64,000 bases of DNA from Comamonas sp. (GTDB lineage: Bacteria > Pseudomonadota > Gammaproteobacteria > Burkholderiales > Burkholderiaceae_C), in the NCBI GenBank assembly GCA_015478895.1, contig JADMKK010000025.1, forward strand, positions 42,761 to 106,760. Reading direction: 5' to 3'. The translations under genes and the position numbers were made by a program. This document shows positions 51,023 through 61,000 of the stretch, in pieces. Position 1 is the stretch's first letter. Each line of letters opens with the position of its first letter. The notes under the pieces were generated by a model, which was given only the letters and a program-made list of their open reading frames with translations, was not told the origin of the DNA and did no database searches.

Positions 51023-52495
51023 TTATTCGCCTTTTGCCAAGCGCGATTGGCGCATGCCATAGCACACGTAAATCACCACGCCCAGTCCCATCCACGCCAT
51101 AAAGCGCACCCAGGTCAGCGTGGTCAGGTTCATCATCAGGTACACGCACAGCACGGCAGAGAGCATCGGCAACACCGGCGCGAAGGGCACGCGGTAGCCG
51201 GTGGAGTGCGGATTCTTTTTGCGCAAGATCAGCACCCCCACGCTCACCAGCACAAAAGCTGACAGCGTGCCGATGTTGATCATTTCCTCCAGCGCTTCGA
51301 CCTTGGTAAAGCCCGCCAGGATGGCCACCACTACACCCACCGCAATTTGCAGGCGCACCGGCGTATTGCGCTGGGAGGTCACGCCCCAGCTGCGCGGCAG
51401 CAAGCCATCGCGGCACAGCGCCAGCAGCACACGCGAGGTGCCCATCAGCAGCACCATGACCACCGTGGTCATGCCCGCCAGCACACCAATCGAGATGATC
51501 TGCGCCGCCCAGTCTGCACCCACGGCGATGAAGGCGGTAGCCAGCGAGGGGTTGTCGGCCTTGGCCAACTCGGTATACGGCACCATGCCGGTCAGTGCCA
51601 GCGTGACCAAAATGTAGAGCACCGTCACCAGCGCCAAGCCGCCCAAAATGCCGCGTGGCAAGGTGCGCTGAGGGTCTTTAACCTCTTCGGCCGAGGTGGC
51701 AACGATGTCAAAACCTAAAAAGGCAAAGAACACCAGCGCCGCGCCCGAGATCACGCCCAGCCAGCCGTATTGGCTGGGCTGCGCGCCAAACAACCACGCC
51801 AGCATGGGCTGGCCCCAGACATCGCCGCTCACGCCATGCGCCACCACGGGCGGCTGGGCAGGTGGAATAAAGGGCGAGAAGTTGTCGGTATTCATATAGG
51901 TAAAGCCCACCACGATCACAAACACCGTGATCGCCAGCTTCACCATGGTGAAGAAGTTGTTCACCTTGGCCGACTCTTTGGTGCCACGCACCAGCAACAG
52001 GGTGAACACAGTCACGATAAAAAACGGCCCCCAGTACAAGGTGATGCCGCCCCACTGCAGCGTGGAAGGAATATCAATCCCCGCCGTGGCAAAGACAGTG
52101 GACAGGTAAATGCCCCAGTACTTGGCAATCACGGCTGCCGCCGAGATCATCTCCAGCAGCAGATTCCAGCCGATGATCCAGGCCAGTCCCTCGCCCAGCG
52201 TCAGATAGGTATAGGTATAGGCGCTGCCAGTGACGGGTACCTTGGACGCAAACTCCGCATAGCACATGATGGCCAGTGCGCAAGTGAACGCCGCAATGAT
52301 GAAAGAAAAAATCACCGCCGGCCCGGCAAACGTGCCCGCCGCCCGCGCGCCCACCGAGAAAATGCCCGCGCCCACGGCCACCGCCATGCCCATGATGATC
52401 AAGTCAAAAGTGCCCAGCGTGCGCTTGAGCTGGCGCCCTGGCTCATCCGCGTCGGCCAGTGCCTGTGCGACGGTCTTGGTTCGTAACCACTGCAT
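51023..52495 (-). CDS. APC family amino-acid permease
   Basis: A 490-residue transporter with about twelve to thirteen membrane helices, of the cationic amino-acid transporter/YfnA-like branch. It has LKRTLGTFDLIIMGMAVAVGAGIFSVG (the helix-1 unwound region), YAEFASKVPVTGSAYTYTYLTLGEG and FFAFLGFDIVATSAEEVKDPQRTLPRGI, all characteristic. It is an inner-membrane amino-acid importer; exact substrate unknown. No operon partners. Confidence 0.92.
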   Translation of the reverse strand: MQWLRTKTVAQALADADEPGRQLKRTLGTFDLIIMGMAVAVGAGIFSVGARAAGTFAGPAVIFSFIIAAFTCALAIMCYAEFASKVPVTGSAYTYTYLTLGEGLAWIIGWNLLLEMISAAAVIAKYWGIYLSTVFATAGIDIPSTLQWGGITLYWGPFFIVTVFTLLLVRGTKESAKVNNFFTMVKLAITVFVIVVGFTYMNTDNFSPFIPPAQPPVVAHGVSGDVWGQPMLAWLFGAQPSQYGWLGVISGAALVFFAFLGFDIVATSAEEVKDPQRTLPRGILGGLALVTVLYILVTLALTGMVPYTELAKADNPSLATAFIAVGADWAAQIISIGVLAGMTTVVMVLLMGTSRVLLALCRDGLLPRSWGVTSQRNTPVRLQIAVGVVVAILAGFTKVEALEEMINIGTLSAFVLVSVGVLILRKKNPHSTGYRVPFAPVLPMLSAVLCVYLMMNLTTLTWVRFMAWMGLGVVIYVCYGMRQSRLAKGE

Positions 52496-52737
52496 GCAAA
52501 CCCTTTTGCTGCCTTCACATCCACGCGATGCGGGCAGCCTTCTTGTTTCAAAGGCAAGAGCATAGGGTTTATACCTAGACTACACAGCGAGTCTGCACTT
52601 ACACCTGATTGCACGCTTGTTTATTGCACCGCCAGTCTGCAAGCACCTGACTTTCGCCATAGCAAGCACCTGCTTTCAGCCAGCCTGCATCGCACAGCCC
52701 CATTCCGCCAAGAAGCTGCATAAGCACATGCGAAGAC
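52496..52737. other. Gene-free stretch upstream of the permease
   Basis: Of the 302 bp between the permease and the cytochrome gene, these 242 bp hold no convincing frame, RNA or repeat. They presumably contain the permease promoter, but I cannot identify -35/-10 elements with confidence. Confidence 0.5.
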
Positions 52738-52774
52738 GCAAAAAAGCCCAGCAAAACAGGGATGCCTGCTGGGC
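52738..52774 (-). terminator. Rho-independent terminator after the cytochrome c gene
   Basis: On the minus strand GCCCAGCA pairs with TGCTGGGC, followed by six T. Confidence 0.88.
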
Positions 52775-52797
52775 CTGTGTGCTTTAAAACACCGCGC

Positions 52798-53241
52798 TTA
52801 CGGCGCTGGGGGAATCGCCAAAATCCAGTGGGCCATGCTCTCAGCCTGCGCTGGAGTGACTTGCGCATGGGCCGGCATGATGACGTTGCCCCACACGCCC
52901 ACACTGCCTTCGCGAATCTTGCGCGCAATATAGGCCGACGCATCGGCCTGCTCACGGTACTTGTCAGACACCTGCACAAAGCTCGGTCCGACAAACTTGC
53001 GGTCAATGCCGTGGCAACGCATGCAGTTGCTGCTTTCCAGCGTAGCCTGGGCCTGCGCCAACTCCGGACTTGCCTCAGCCATGGCCTGCACGCGCTGCGC
53101 CGTGGTCTGATCCGAAGGCGTGCCAATGTACAAACGCACACCCAGATTGAGCAAACCCAACACCACCAAAATCATGCCAATGATGATGAGCCAGGCAATC
53201 CACTTGGGCCGCTGCATGGGCTCGTCGTCGTAGTCCCGCAT
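52798..53241 (-). CDS. Membrane-anchored monoheme cytochrome c
   Basis: A 147-residue protein with one N-terminal membrane anchor (about 14-36), a short linker and a C-terminal class-I cytochrome c domain. The heme motif is CMRCH at 73-77 and the probable Met ligand lies in GNVIMPAHAQVT, as in c551-like proteins. It would carry electrons on the periplasmic face of the inner membrane. It starts MRDYDDEP, with AAAGGAA upstream. Partners are not adjacent. Confidence 0.9.
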   Translation of the reverse strand: MRDYDDEPMQRPKWIAWLIIIGMILVVLGLLNLGVRLYIGTPSDQTTAQRVQAMAEASPELAQAQATLESSNCMRCHGIDRKFVGPSFVQVSDKYREQADASAYIARKIREGSVGVWGNVIMPAHAQVTPAQAESMAHWILAIPPAP

Positions 53242-53460
53242 GGAACATTCCTTTCCAAAAACAAAATCGGCATGGTGCCGAAACATCCATGCCGAGTGTG
53301 CGCCGCCTTGCTCAACTTAGCTTCAACAGGGGCGTTTTCACTGCGCCTTAAGGAATGGTTGAGGTAGCCCAGCCCATCGCAGACAGTAGCAACGCTACGG
53401 CAAGGCTAGGCGCCTCCGACTTTGCAACGGCGCATCAAGGACTAGATCGACCATTCAGTA

Positions 53461-55059
53461 TCAATGGCGGAAGTGGCGGACGCCGGTAAAGACCATCGCC
53501 ACACCGCGCTCGTTGGCCGCATCAATCACTTCCTGATCACGCATGGAACCGCCGGGCTGTGCCACGCAGGTCGCACCCGCATCGACCACCACATCCAGAC
53601 CATCCCGGAAGGGGAAGAAGGCATCTGACGCGACGACGGTGTTTTGCAGCGACAGCTTGGCCGCTTCGGCCTTGATGGAGGCGATGCGTGCCGAATCCAG
53701 GCGCGACATCTGGCCTGCGCCCACGCCCATGGTCATGCCGTTCTTGCAGAACACAATGGCGTTGGACTTGACGAACTTGGCCACATTCCAGGCAAACAGC
53801 AGGTCTTGCAACTCTTCAGGTGTGGGCTGCTTGATGGTTACGACCTTCAGGTCAGCCAATGTCAGCTCATGGTTGTCGGAAGTTTGCAGCAGCAAGCCAG
53901 AGCCAATGCGTTTGGATTCCACCGCGTTGCGGCCGTTGGCCCAGTCGGTATCCCCCCCCGCAGGCAAGGCGATCTGCATCAGACGTACATTGACCTTGGA
54001 CTTGAAGATCTCCAGCGCTTCGGCGCTGAATGCCGGAGCCATCAGTACTTCGACGAACTGCTTGGACACCGCTTCGGCTGCGGCCTTATCGACAGGGCGA
54101 TTGAAGGCAATGATGCCGCCGAACGCGCTGGTCGGGTCAGTCTGAAAGGCTTTGGCGTACGACTCGTGCGCGTCTTTGCCAATCGCCACACCGCAAGGGT
54201 TGGCGTGCTTAACGATCACGCAGGCAGGCACGTCAAAGCTCTTGACGCATTCCCACGCCGCATCGGCGTCGGCAATGTTGTTGTAGGACAGCTCTTTGCC
54301 CTGCAACTGCACGCCAGTGGCCAGCGAGCCCGGTGCGGGGTACAGGTCGCGGTACCAAGCAGCTTGCTGGTGGCTGTTTTCACCGTAGCGCAGGTCTTGC
54401 ACTTTGATGAAGTGACCATTGGACTGGCCGCCAAACTGCGCGCGCTCAGGCACATAGTCTTCAGACAGCTTTTCGTCTTCAAACTTCACGCTCGACAGGT
54501 AGTCGCTGATCGCACCGTCATACTGAGCGATGCGGTTGAACGCCGCCACCGACAGGCCAAAACGCAGCTTGTCGCTCAGCTTGCCATTGGCCTTGAGTTC
54601 AGCCAGCACAGCTTCGTACTGGTCAGCGGCGGTGATCACGCCCACGTCTTTCCAGTTCTTGGCGGCAGAGCGCACCATGGCGGGGCCGCCAATGTCGATG
54701 TTCTCGATGGCGTCGGCCAATGTGCAGCCCGCCTTGGCGACGGTGGCTTCGAACGGGTACAAATTCACCACCAGCAGGTCGATGGTTTCAATGCCATGTT
54801 CCTTCAGCGCAGCCATGTGCTCAGGAAAGTCGCGGCGGGCCAGCAGGCCACCGTGCACCATGGGGTGCAGGGTCTTGACGCGGCCGTCCAGCATTTCAGG
54901 AAATTTGGTGACTTCGGCCACTTCGGTCACAGGCAGGCCCTTGTCGGCCAGCAGCTTGGCGGTGCCACCTGTCGACAGCAACTGCACGCCCATGGCGTGC
55001 AGGGCTTGCGCAAATTCAACGATGCCGGTCTTGTCAGAGACGGAGAGCAGTGCTTTCAT
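53461..55059 (-). CDS. purH: Bifunctional AICAR transformylase/IMP cyclohydrolase
   Basis: A 532-residue PurH catalysing the last two steps of IMP synthesis. The N-terminal MGS-like IMP cyclohydrolase domain starts [15 protein letters not shown]; the larger AICAR transformylase domain contains [12 protein letters not shown] with the catalytic Lys-His pair and ends [20 protein letters not shown]...GVRHFRH. It follows fis after 87 bp that contain a dispersed repeat. The dusB-fis-purH order is common in Burkholderiales. Confidence 0.97.
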   Translation of the reverse strand: MKALLSVSDKTGIVEFAQALHAMGVQLLSTGGTAKLLADKGLPVTEVAEVTKFPEMLDGRVKTLHPMVHGGLLARRDFPEHMAALKEHGIETIDLLVVNLYPFEATVAKAGCTLADAIENIDIGGPAMVRSAAKNWKDVGVITAADQYEAVLAELKANGKLSDKLRFGLSVAAFNRIAQYDGAISDYLSSVKFEDEKLSEDYVPERAQFGGQSNGHFIKVQDLRYGENSHQQAAWYRDLYPAPGSLATGVQLQGKELSYNNIADADAAWECVKSFDVPACVIVKHANPCGVAIGKDAHESYAKAFQTDPTSAFGGIIAFNRPVDKAAAEAVSKQFVEVLMAPAFSAEALEIFKSKVNVRLMQIALPAGGDTDWANGRNAVESKRIGSGLLLQTSDNHELTLADLKVVTIKQPTPEELQDLLFAWNVAKFVKSNAIVFCKNGMTMGVGAGQMSRLDSARIASIKAEAAKLSLQNTVVASDAFFPFRDGLDVVVDAGATCVAQPGGSMRDQEVIDAANERGVAMVFTGVRHFRH

Positions 55060-55094
55060 GGTGCAACTTAATAATGATGATGAAATCGTTACGC

Positions 55095-55129
55095 AGCGCT
55101 TACCTAGCAAGCGCTGACAGCTATCTATA
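55095..55129. repeat. Dispersed palindromic repeat between fis and purH (copy h)
   Basis: AGCGCTT-ACCTAGC-AAGCGCT forms a 7-bp stem and is followed by GACAGCTATC, the conserved edge of the family. It lies inside the dusB-fis-purH run. Confidence 0.75.
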
Positions 55130-55146
55130 AAGGAGTGCTGAGCGCC

Positions 55147-55392
55147 TTAGAGCATGTCGTGCTCTAAGAGTTTTTTACGCAGGGTATTGCGGTTCAGGCC
55201 CAGCCACTGGGCCGCACGGGACTGGTTGTTGTCCGACTGCTGCATGACCACATCCAGCAGCGGTTTCTCCACCAGTCGGAGCACCATGTCATACATGTTG
55301 CTCGGTATCTCACCTCCCAGATCACTGAAATAGCTCTCCAGGCTAGCGCGTACACATTCCTCAATGCTTTGGTTCTCGTTAGGGGCGCTCAT
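55147..55392 (-). CDS. fis: Fis family DNA-binding protein
   Basis: An 81-residue Fis-like nucleoid protein, shorter than the 98-residue E. coli Fis at the N-terminus. The C-terminal helix-turn-helix NQSRAAQWLGLNRNTLRKKL is at about 57-76. It likely bends DNA and modulates rRNA and growth-phase genes. The start overlaps the dusB stop by 4 bp, the classical dusB-fis pairing. Confidence 0.94.
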   Translation of the reverse strand: MSAPNENQSIEECVRASLESYFSDLGGEIPSNMYDMVLRLVEKPLLDVVMQQSDNNQSRAAQWLGLNRNTLRKKLLEHDML

Positions 55393-56441
55393 GCAGCCAG
55401 TTCCTCAATTGCTTGCTCTGCATCTACCGCACTTGATAGCGGTAGACGTTCCATCTGCAAGCCCAGCTGATCAAAGTAGTCAGCCACGGCCTGCCACTGC
55501 ACCTGGTAGTCGTCGATGGTGTTGATATGTTGTCGAAGTTCTTCCCCGCCGGGCAAAGCACGCACGTACCACGCAATGTGCTTGCGGGCGCTGCGCACAC
55601 CGGTCAGCTCGCCATACAGACCATAGTGGTCTTGCAAATGGTCCAGCAGCAATGTGCGCACTTCAGCCACCAAGGGCGGCGCCAAGTGCGTGCCGGTGGC
55701 CAAAAAATGGGCCATCTCGCGAAAGATCCAGGGCCTGCCCTGGGCGGCACGGCCCACCATCACCGCATCGGCGCCGGTATAGGCCAGCACATCACGGGCT
55801 TTTTCAGGGCTGGTGATGTCGCCATTGGCCACCACGGGCACGCGCACCGCCTGTTTGACGGCGGCAATCGTGTCGTACTCGGCAAAGCCCTTGTAGCCCT
55901 GCTCGCGCGTTCGGCCATGCACGGTGAGCATCTGAATGCCCACGTCTTCAAACTGGCGCGCCAACTGGACGGCGTTCTTGTGCGCATCGCACCAGCCGGT
56001 ACGCATCTTCAAGGTGACCGGCACATTGAAAGGGCGCGCGGCTTCCACCACCGCCTGGGCGATCTCGACGGCCAGCGGCTCGTTTTGCATCAATGCAGAA
56101 CCGGCCCACTTGTTGCACACCTTTTTGGCCGGGCAGCCCATGTTGATGTCAATGATCTGTGCGCCGCGCTCGATGTTGTAGATGGCGGCTTCCGCCATCA
56201 TGGGGGCATCGGTGCCCGCAATCTGCACCGAAATCGGACCCGGCTCGCCTTCGTGGTTGGCACGGCGGCTGGTCTTGAGGCTGTTCCACAAGTCTTTGCG
56301 CGACGTCACCATCTCGCTGACCGCATAGCCCGCTCCCAATGCCTTGCACAACTGGCGAAACGGCCTGTCGGTGACACCCGCCATGGGGGCAACAAACAGG
56401 TTATTGGCCAGCGTATGCTGACCGATGCGAAGCGCAGTCAT
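55389..56441 (-). CDS. dusB: tRNA-dihydrouridine synthase B
   Basis: A 350-residue FMN enzyme reducing uridine in the tRNA D-loop. It has the typical start LFVAPMAGVTDRPFRQLCK, the catalytic Cys in NMGCPAKKVCNKWAGSALM, LKMRTGW, VHGRTREQGY and the FMN phosphate site VANGDITSP. The start MTALRIG is selected; a longer frame to 56519 has no family similarity. It is translationally coupled to fis. Confidence 0.95.
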   Translation of the reverse strand: MTALRIGQHTLANNLFVAPMAGVTDRPFRQLCKALGAGYAVSEMVTSRKDLWNSLKTSRRANHEGEPGPISVQIAGTDAPMMAEAAIYNIERGAQIIDINMGCPAKKVCNKWAGSALMQNEPLAVEIAQAVVEAARPFNVPVTLKMRTGWCDAHKNAVQLARQFEDVGIQMLTVHGRTREQGYKGFAEYDTIAAVKQAVRVPVVANGDITSPEKARDVLAYTGADAVMVGRAAQGRPWIFREMAHFLATGTHLAPPLVAEVRTLLLDHLQDHYGLYGELTGVRSARKHIAWYVRALPGGEELRQHINTIDDYQVQWQAVADYFDQLGLQMERLPLSSAVDAEQAIEELAA

Positions 56442-56574
56442 AGGAGGTAAAAAGGCAGAAGAAAGGTGAACAGCGGGGAAAGGGCGGTATTGTATCTGCC
56501 CAAAAAATAAGCAACCCATGCCGCTATAAAGACACTAGCAAAGCATCAGGTAAATACCTGCTGATTTGCCCCAT

Positions 56575-57093
56575 CTAATGTTTTTTTGTCTGGCCCGGTA
56601 AAAAAGCCCACCAATGACCAGAAACTGCTCGCAAGCCTTGCGCCTGCATGACTTCTTTCAGCCACTGGCGGTTGAACTCCACATCCGGGGAGATATCGTC
56701 TTGCGCCACAGCCAAGGTTTGTAGCGCAATGGGCAGGGCGAGCTGCACATCCCCCATGTCCACGGCTTCACCGTCAGCCAGAGGGCCGCGTACATACTGG
56801 CTGGCGATTTCGCTGTCGACCACCCACACGCGCACGTCCAGTACCTGTTGCATGTCGCCAAAGCCGGTGCGCACAAACGGGCAGCCTTGGGCCTGCAGCT
56901 GCATCCCTTGGGCTTGCAGCCGTACTTTGACCAGCTGGAAGGCGCGGTACATCGAGGTCTGCTGCAACAAGGCTGCGCAATCCATCAACACTTGCCGCTC
57001 TTCCCAGTAGGTCTGCGCGCCTTCTGCTGCCACTGGAAAGGGCAAATAGACCAGCGCAGCGCTGAGTAGCATTACGCTGACCTGCTGCTTCAT
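56575..57093 (-). CDS. Secreted hypothetical protein
   Basis: A 172-residue protein with a Sec signal (MKQQVSVMLLSAALVYLPFPVAA) and a mature chain of about 150 residues. It contains two Cys (VLMDCAALL and QGCPFVRTG), an Ala/Leu/Gln helical segment in the middle and C-terminal HWWAFLPGQTKKH. Upstream in-frame ATGs at 57123 and 57129 are possible but would give a longer, less typical signal. It may be periplasmic. No family recognised. It is divergent from the DedA-like gene. Confidence 0.75.
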   Translation of the reverse strand: MKQQVSVMLLSAALVYLPFPVAAEGAQTYWEERQVLMDCAALLQQTSMYRAFQLVKVRLQAQGMQLQAQGCPFVRTGFGDMQQVLDVRVWVVDSEIASQYVRGPLADGEAVDMGDVQLALPIALQTLAVAQDDISPDVEFNRQWLKEVMQAQGLRAVSGHWWAFLPGQTKKH

Positions 57094-57183
57094 GCTCTTC
57101 TGTGCAACCAATGTGACTTTCATACCCACAGCTTAGGACAAGGCACTGCCGTCTGTCAGCAGGCGAGCCCCTACACTGGCGCA

Positions 57184-57711
57184 ATGGAAGCGTGGTTTCA
57201 AGAAATTTTGCAGTGGCTGGCGTTACCCCAGTTCGGCCTCAGCACACTGTTTGTCGTGGCATTGGTGTCAGCTACGCTGTTACCTTTGGGTTCTGAGCCG
57301 GCGGTCGTAGGTTTGCTACAGCTCAATCCTGAACTGTTCTGGCCCGCCATCCTGACGGCTACCGCAGGCAACACCATTGGCGGAGCTATCAGCTGGTGTA
57401 TGGGACTGGGGGCGCACAAGGCGTGGCGCTCTGCACGCCAACGCCGCAGCGCAGGTTTGCCTGCGCTTGCAGGCACCAAGCCCCCGCGAGAACTCTCACG
57501 CAATGAGCGCCGGGCACGCATCTGGCTGCGCCGCTGGGGGGCCAAAACTTGCCTGCTCAGTTGGCTGCCGATTGTGGGAGACCCCCTGTGCGCAGTGGCG
57601 GGTTGGCTCAAGCTGCCCTTTTGGCCCTGCCTCTTTTACATGGCCATTGGCAAGTTCATGCGTTATCTCCTCATGACGCTGGCCCTTATGCAGGTGCTGC
57701 CACATCTTTAA
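57184..57711 (+). CDS. YqaA/DedA (SNARE-associated) family membrane protein
   Basis: A 175-residue membrane protein of the YqaA subgroup. It has VALVSATLLPLGSEPAVVGLL at the first re-entrant helix, a central ATAGNTIGGAISWCMG and the DedA-type SWLPIVGDPLCAVAGWLKLP, followed by a final helix. DedA-family proteins are implicated in lipid-carrier translocation. Its last codons (CTGGCCCTTATGCAGG) together with the bases after the stop (CAGCTATC) look like a degenerate repeat copy. Confidence 0.88.
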   Translation: MEAWFQEILQWLALPQFGLSTLFVVALVSATLLPLGSEPAVVGLLQLNPELFWPAILTATAGNTIGGAISWCMGLGAHKAWRSARQRRSAGLPALAGTKPPRELSRNERRARIWLRRWGAKTCLLSWLPIVGDPLCAVAGWLKLPFWPCLFYMAIGKFMRYLLMTLALMQVLPHL

Positions 57712-57760
57712 CGAACACGCAGCTATCGCCGTTGTCATTGCTAAGTTTTTATAGATTTGA

Positions 57761-57808
57761 GCCCAAGCCCTTTACTGGTTTGGGCATGGTGCTCTCTATC
57801 TGAGAGCA
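57761..57808. other. Two hairpins in the 324-bp gap before the sensor kinase
   Basis: GCCCAA...TTGGGC (57761-57785) and TGCTCTC-TATCT-GAGAGCA (57790-57808) follow each other. They could end transcription of the DedA-like gene, though no long T run follows. The rest of the gap (57809-58035) shows no gene; it presumably carries the kinase promoter. Confidence 0.55.
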
Positions 57809-58035
57809 GCAGGTGCTAAAACGATTCGGTGTTGAGTCCCGGTATTTGATGGACCAGATCAGAAAGCACCTACAGACAAACAGATGTCGCGCAAAATTTT
57901 TCATATTTCACGCATTCTGCTAATGTCGCTGCTTCGTGATAGGAGCCGCTAACTTAGCGCTTATTTTCGCAGCCCCTTTGGTGCATTTGAACCACCAAAC
58001 CTTGCTGCCTATTCAAATTTTGGTCCCTACCTCGC

Positions 58036-61000
58036 ATGTCTTCTACCAATAGAAACAGCCGCTTTGTCATTCCTGGGTCAGTCCTATTGGTGTTTATCGC
58101 TGCAGCCATTGCCTCTTTGATCATTGCCGTGGTCAACGTGCGCTCTTCCGCTGTGCGCGTTGATGCCGTCGACGCCATACAGCGCATGACCTTTGCCATG
58201 CGGCAATTGAATGCATTTCAGGGAACGTTGAAGGACGCAGAAAGCGCCCAGCGCGGCTACTTGCTGACACACGACGAAGCCCATCTAGAGCCCTTCCACC
58301 GTGCAACCGATAATTTGGACATTCATTTACAAGGTTTGATGGAGCACAACGCAGACAGTGCCGCCAGAGAACGCTTGGTGTCCCAGATAGCCACCTTGGC
58401 CCGACGCAAGTTCACCCATCTGCAAGAAAGCATCCAACTGCAGCAAACCGGTAAAGCTGTTGACGCCATGAGCATCATGCGCATAGACAGAGGCCGCAAT
58501 GATATGGAGCGCCTCAGCCTCTGGATCCAAGAGCTGAGCAATCTGCAAAGTGAAGAACTTGAACGGCGCCAGAGCGTGTGGGTAGAGGCTGCCTCCGCCT
58601 CCAATTTATATTCTTGGGGAGGGTCTATCACCCTGCTCGTCCTCGTCATGATCTCGGCACTGATGAGTGCCCGTGAATACCAGCGCAAATTGACCCAGAC
58701 CTGGGTTTCGACAGGCCTTTCGGGCTTGAGCCAAGCGCTACAAGACGATTACAAACTGGACTTTCTTGGCCAACAAGCGCTGGAGTACTTGGCCAAATAT
58801 TTAGGCGCCAAAGTCGGCGCTGGCTATGTGGTGGATCGTATTGACGGTAGCTACCAATTGTTTGGTGGCTATGCACTGCCCAGTGAGGGGCTGGCGTCAC
58901 AGATCATTCCAGGCGAAGGTTTGACGGGTCAGGCCCTTACTTCCTTAGATATCGTCAAAGTACAAGACCTTAGCGAGAATCACTGGAAAGTACAGTCCAG
59001 CCTCGGGCAAACACAGCCCGCTGAATTGCTCATCATTCCGGCGGTGGAAAACGGTAAGGCCTATGCGGTTTTTGAGCTGGGATTTCTGCACCCCACGGGC
59101 GCTGCTGAAGCGGAGCTATTAAAAGGCGCTTCCAGCATCCTGGCCGTAGCTGTGCGCTCCGCGATTGACCGCACCAAGCTGGAGAAGCTGCTGGAAGAAA
59201 CGCGCCTGCAATCTGAAGAATTGCAAATGCAGCAAAACGAACTGCGCAACAGCAACGAAGAACTGGAGCAGCAAAGCCTGGCACTGCAGCACTCGCAAAG
59301 CCAGATGGAACAGCAGCAATCCGAATTGGAGCGCAGCAACGCGCACCTGGAGGAGCAAACCCGCAAACTGGAGCACCAGCGCGAGCAACTGCTGCGCATT
59401 CAAGATGCGCTGACTGATAAAGCTCGCGAGCTGGAAATGGCGAGCCAGTACAAGAGCGAGTTTCTGGCCAATATGAGCCATGAGCTGCGCACGCCGCTCA
59501 ATTCCTCTTTAATTCTGGCCAAACTGCTCTCTGAAAATAAAGCAGGCAATCTGACCACCGAGCAGGTCAAATATGCGCACACCATTTATGACGCAGGCAA
59601 CGACCTGCTGTCTTTGATCAACGATATTCTGGACCTCTCCAAGATTGAAGCGGGTCAAGCTACGGTCACGCTGGAACCGGTTAATTTGGCCATCGCCATG
59701 CATGCCTTGGTAGAGCCTTTGCGTCCCTTGGCGCAGCAAAAAGGCGTGGATTTGCGCTACCAGGTGGAGGCGAATGTGCCTGCACGCATGCAAACTGACG
59801 GCTTACGTTTGGGGCAAATTCTTAAAAACCTGCTCTCCAATGCCATCAAGTTCACCCACCAGGGCAATGTGACTCTTCATATTTCCATGGATGCCCCCGA
59901 TACGATCACATTTGCAGTCAGAGACACGGGAATTGGTATTGCCGAAGACCAACTGCAACTGATCTTTGAAGCCTTTCACCAGGCAGACGGCAGCACACAC
60001 CGCAAATATGGTGGCACGGGCCTAGGCCTGTCTATTGCCCGTAACCTAGCCAAGTTACTGGGGGGAACTATCTCCGTTCACAGCGTTCCTGGCAGCGGAA
60101 GCGTGTTTACGTTTAAAGCGCCTGTGGAACAGGCATCCGCTGAGTTGCTCCAAACAATCCAGCCTACTCCGACCACTGCGGTGCCTGCGTTATCGCCGGT
60201 GACTGCGCCCCACGCGCCCTGCACGCCCATCACTGCGAGTGACGCAAAAGTAGAATTACCGTCTCCGACACAAAACGGTCGGCATATGTTGATCGTGGAG
60301 GACGATGAGCAATTTGCCCAAATTTTGGTCGACTTGTGTCAAGAGAAAGGTTTTAGCTGCGAAGTGGTAACCCATGCCGCCAAGGCACTGGATGCAGCGA
60401 TAAAAAATCAACCCCAGGCCATTGTGCTGGACATCCATCTGCCAGATTTTTCAGGTTTGGGCGTTCTCGACTTGCTCAAGCGCAATCCTGCAACCCGTCA
60501 TATTCCGGTACACATCGTGTCAGCGACTGACTACACCCAGGAAGCATTAGGGCGTGGCGCAATCGGCTATGCCTTAAAGCCGGTACAACGCGAAGAACTG
60601 GTTACCGCCCTAGAAAAGCTCGAAGCCAAATTTACACAAAACATCCACCGCGTTTTGCTCATTGAAGACGATTTGCGCCAGCAAGATAGTGTGCGCAGCC
60701 TCTTAAGTAGTATTGAGGTAGAGATCGAATGCGCTGATACCGCGGCCTTGGCCTTAGAGCAACTGGGCCATCACACCTATGACTGTGTGATCATTGATTT
60801 GAACTTGCCTGATATGAGCGGGTTTGAGCTGCTGGAGCAAATGGCCGAGCGAGAAAAAATTTCCTTCCCGCCGATCATTGTTTATACCGGCCGGGTTTTG
60901 ACCCGCGATGAAGAAATTCAGTTGCGCCGCTTTTCAAACTCCATCATTGTGAAAGACGCCCGCTCGCCGGAACGCCTGCTTGATGAAGTCACCCTGTTCT

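Noticed and set aside
53644..55071. 475-residue frame antisense to purH
   Set aside because: Shadow of purH; no domain and no start signal.
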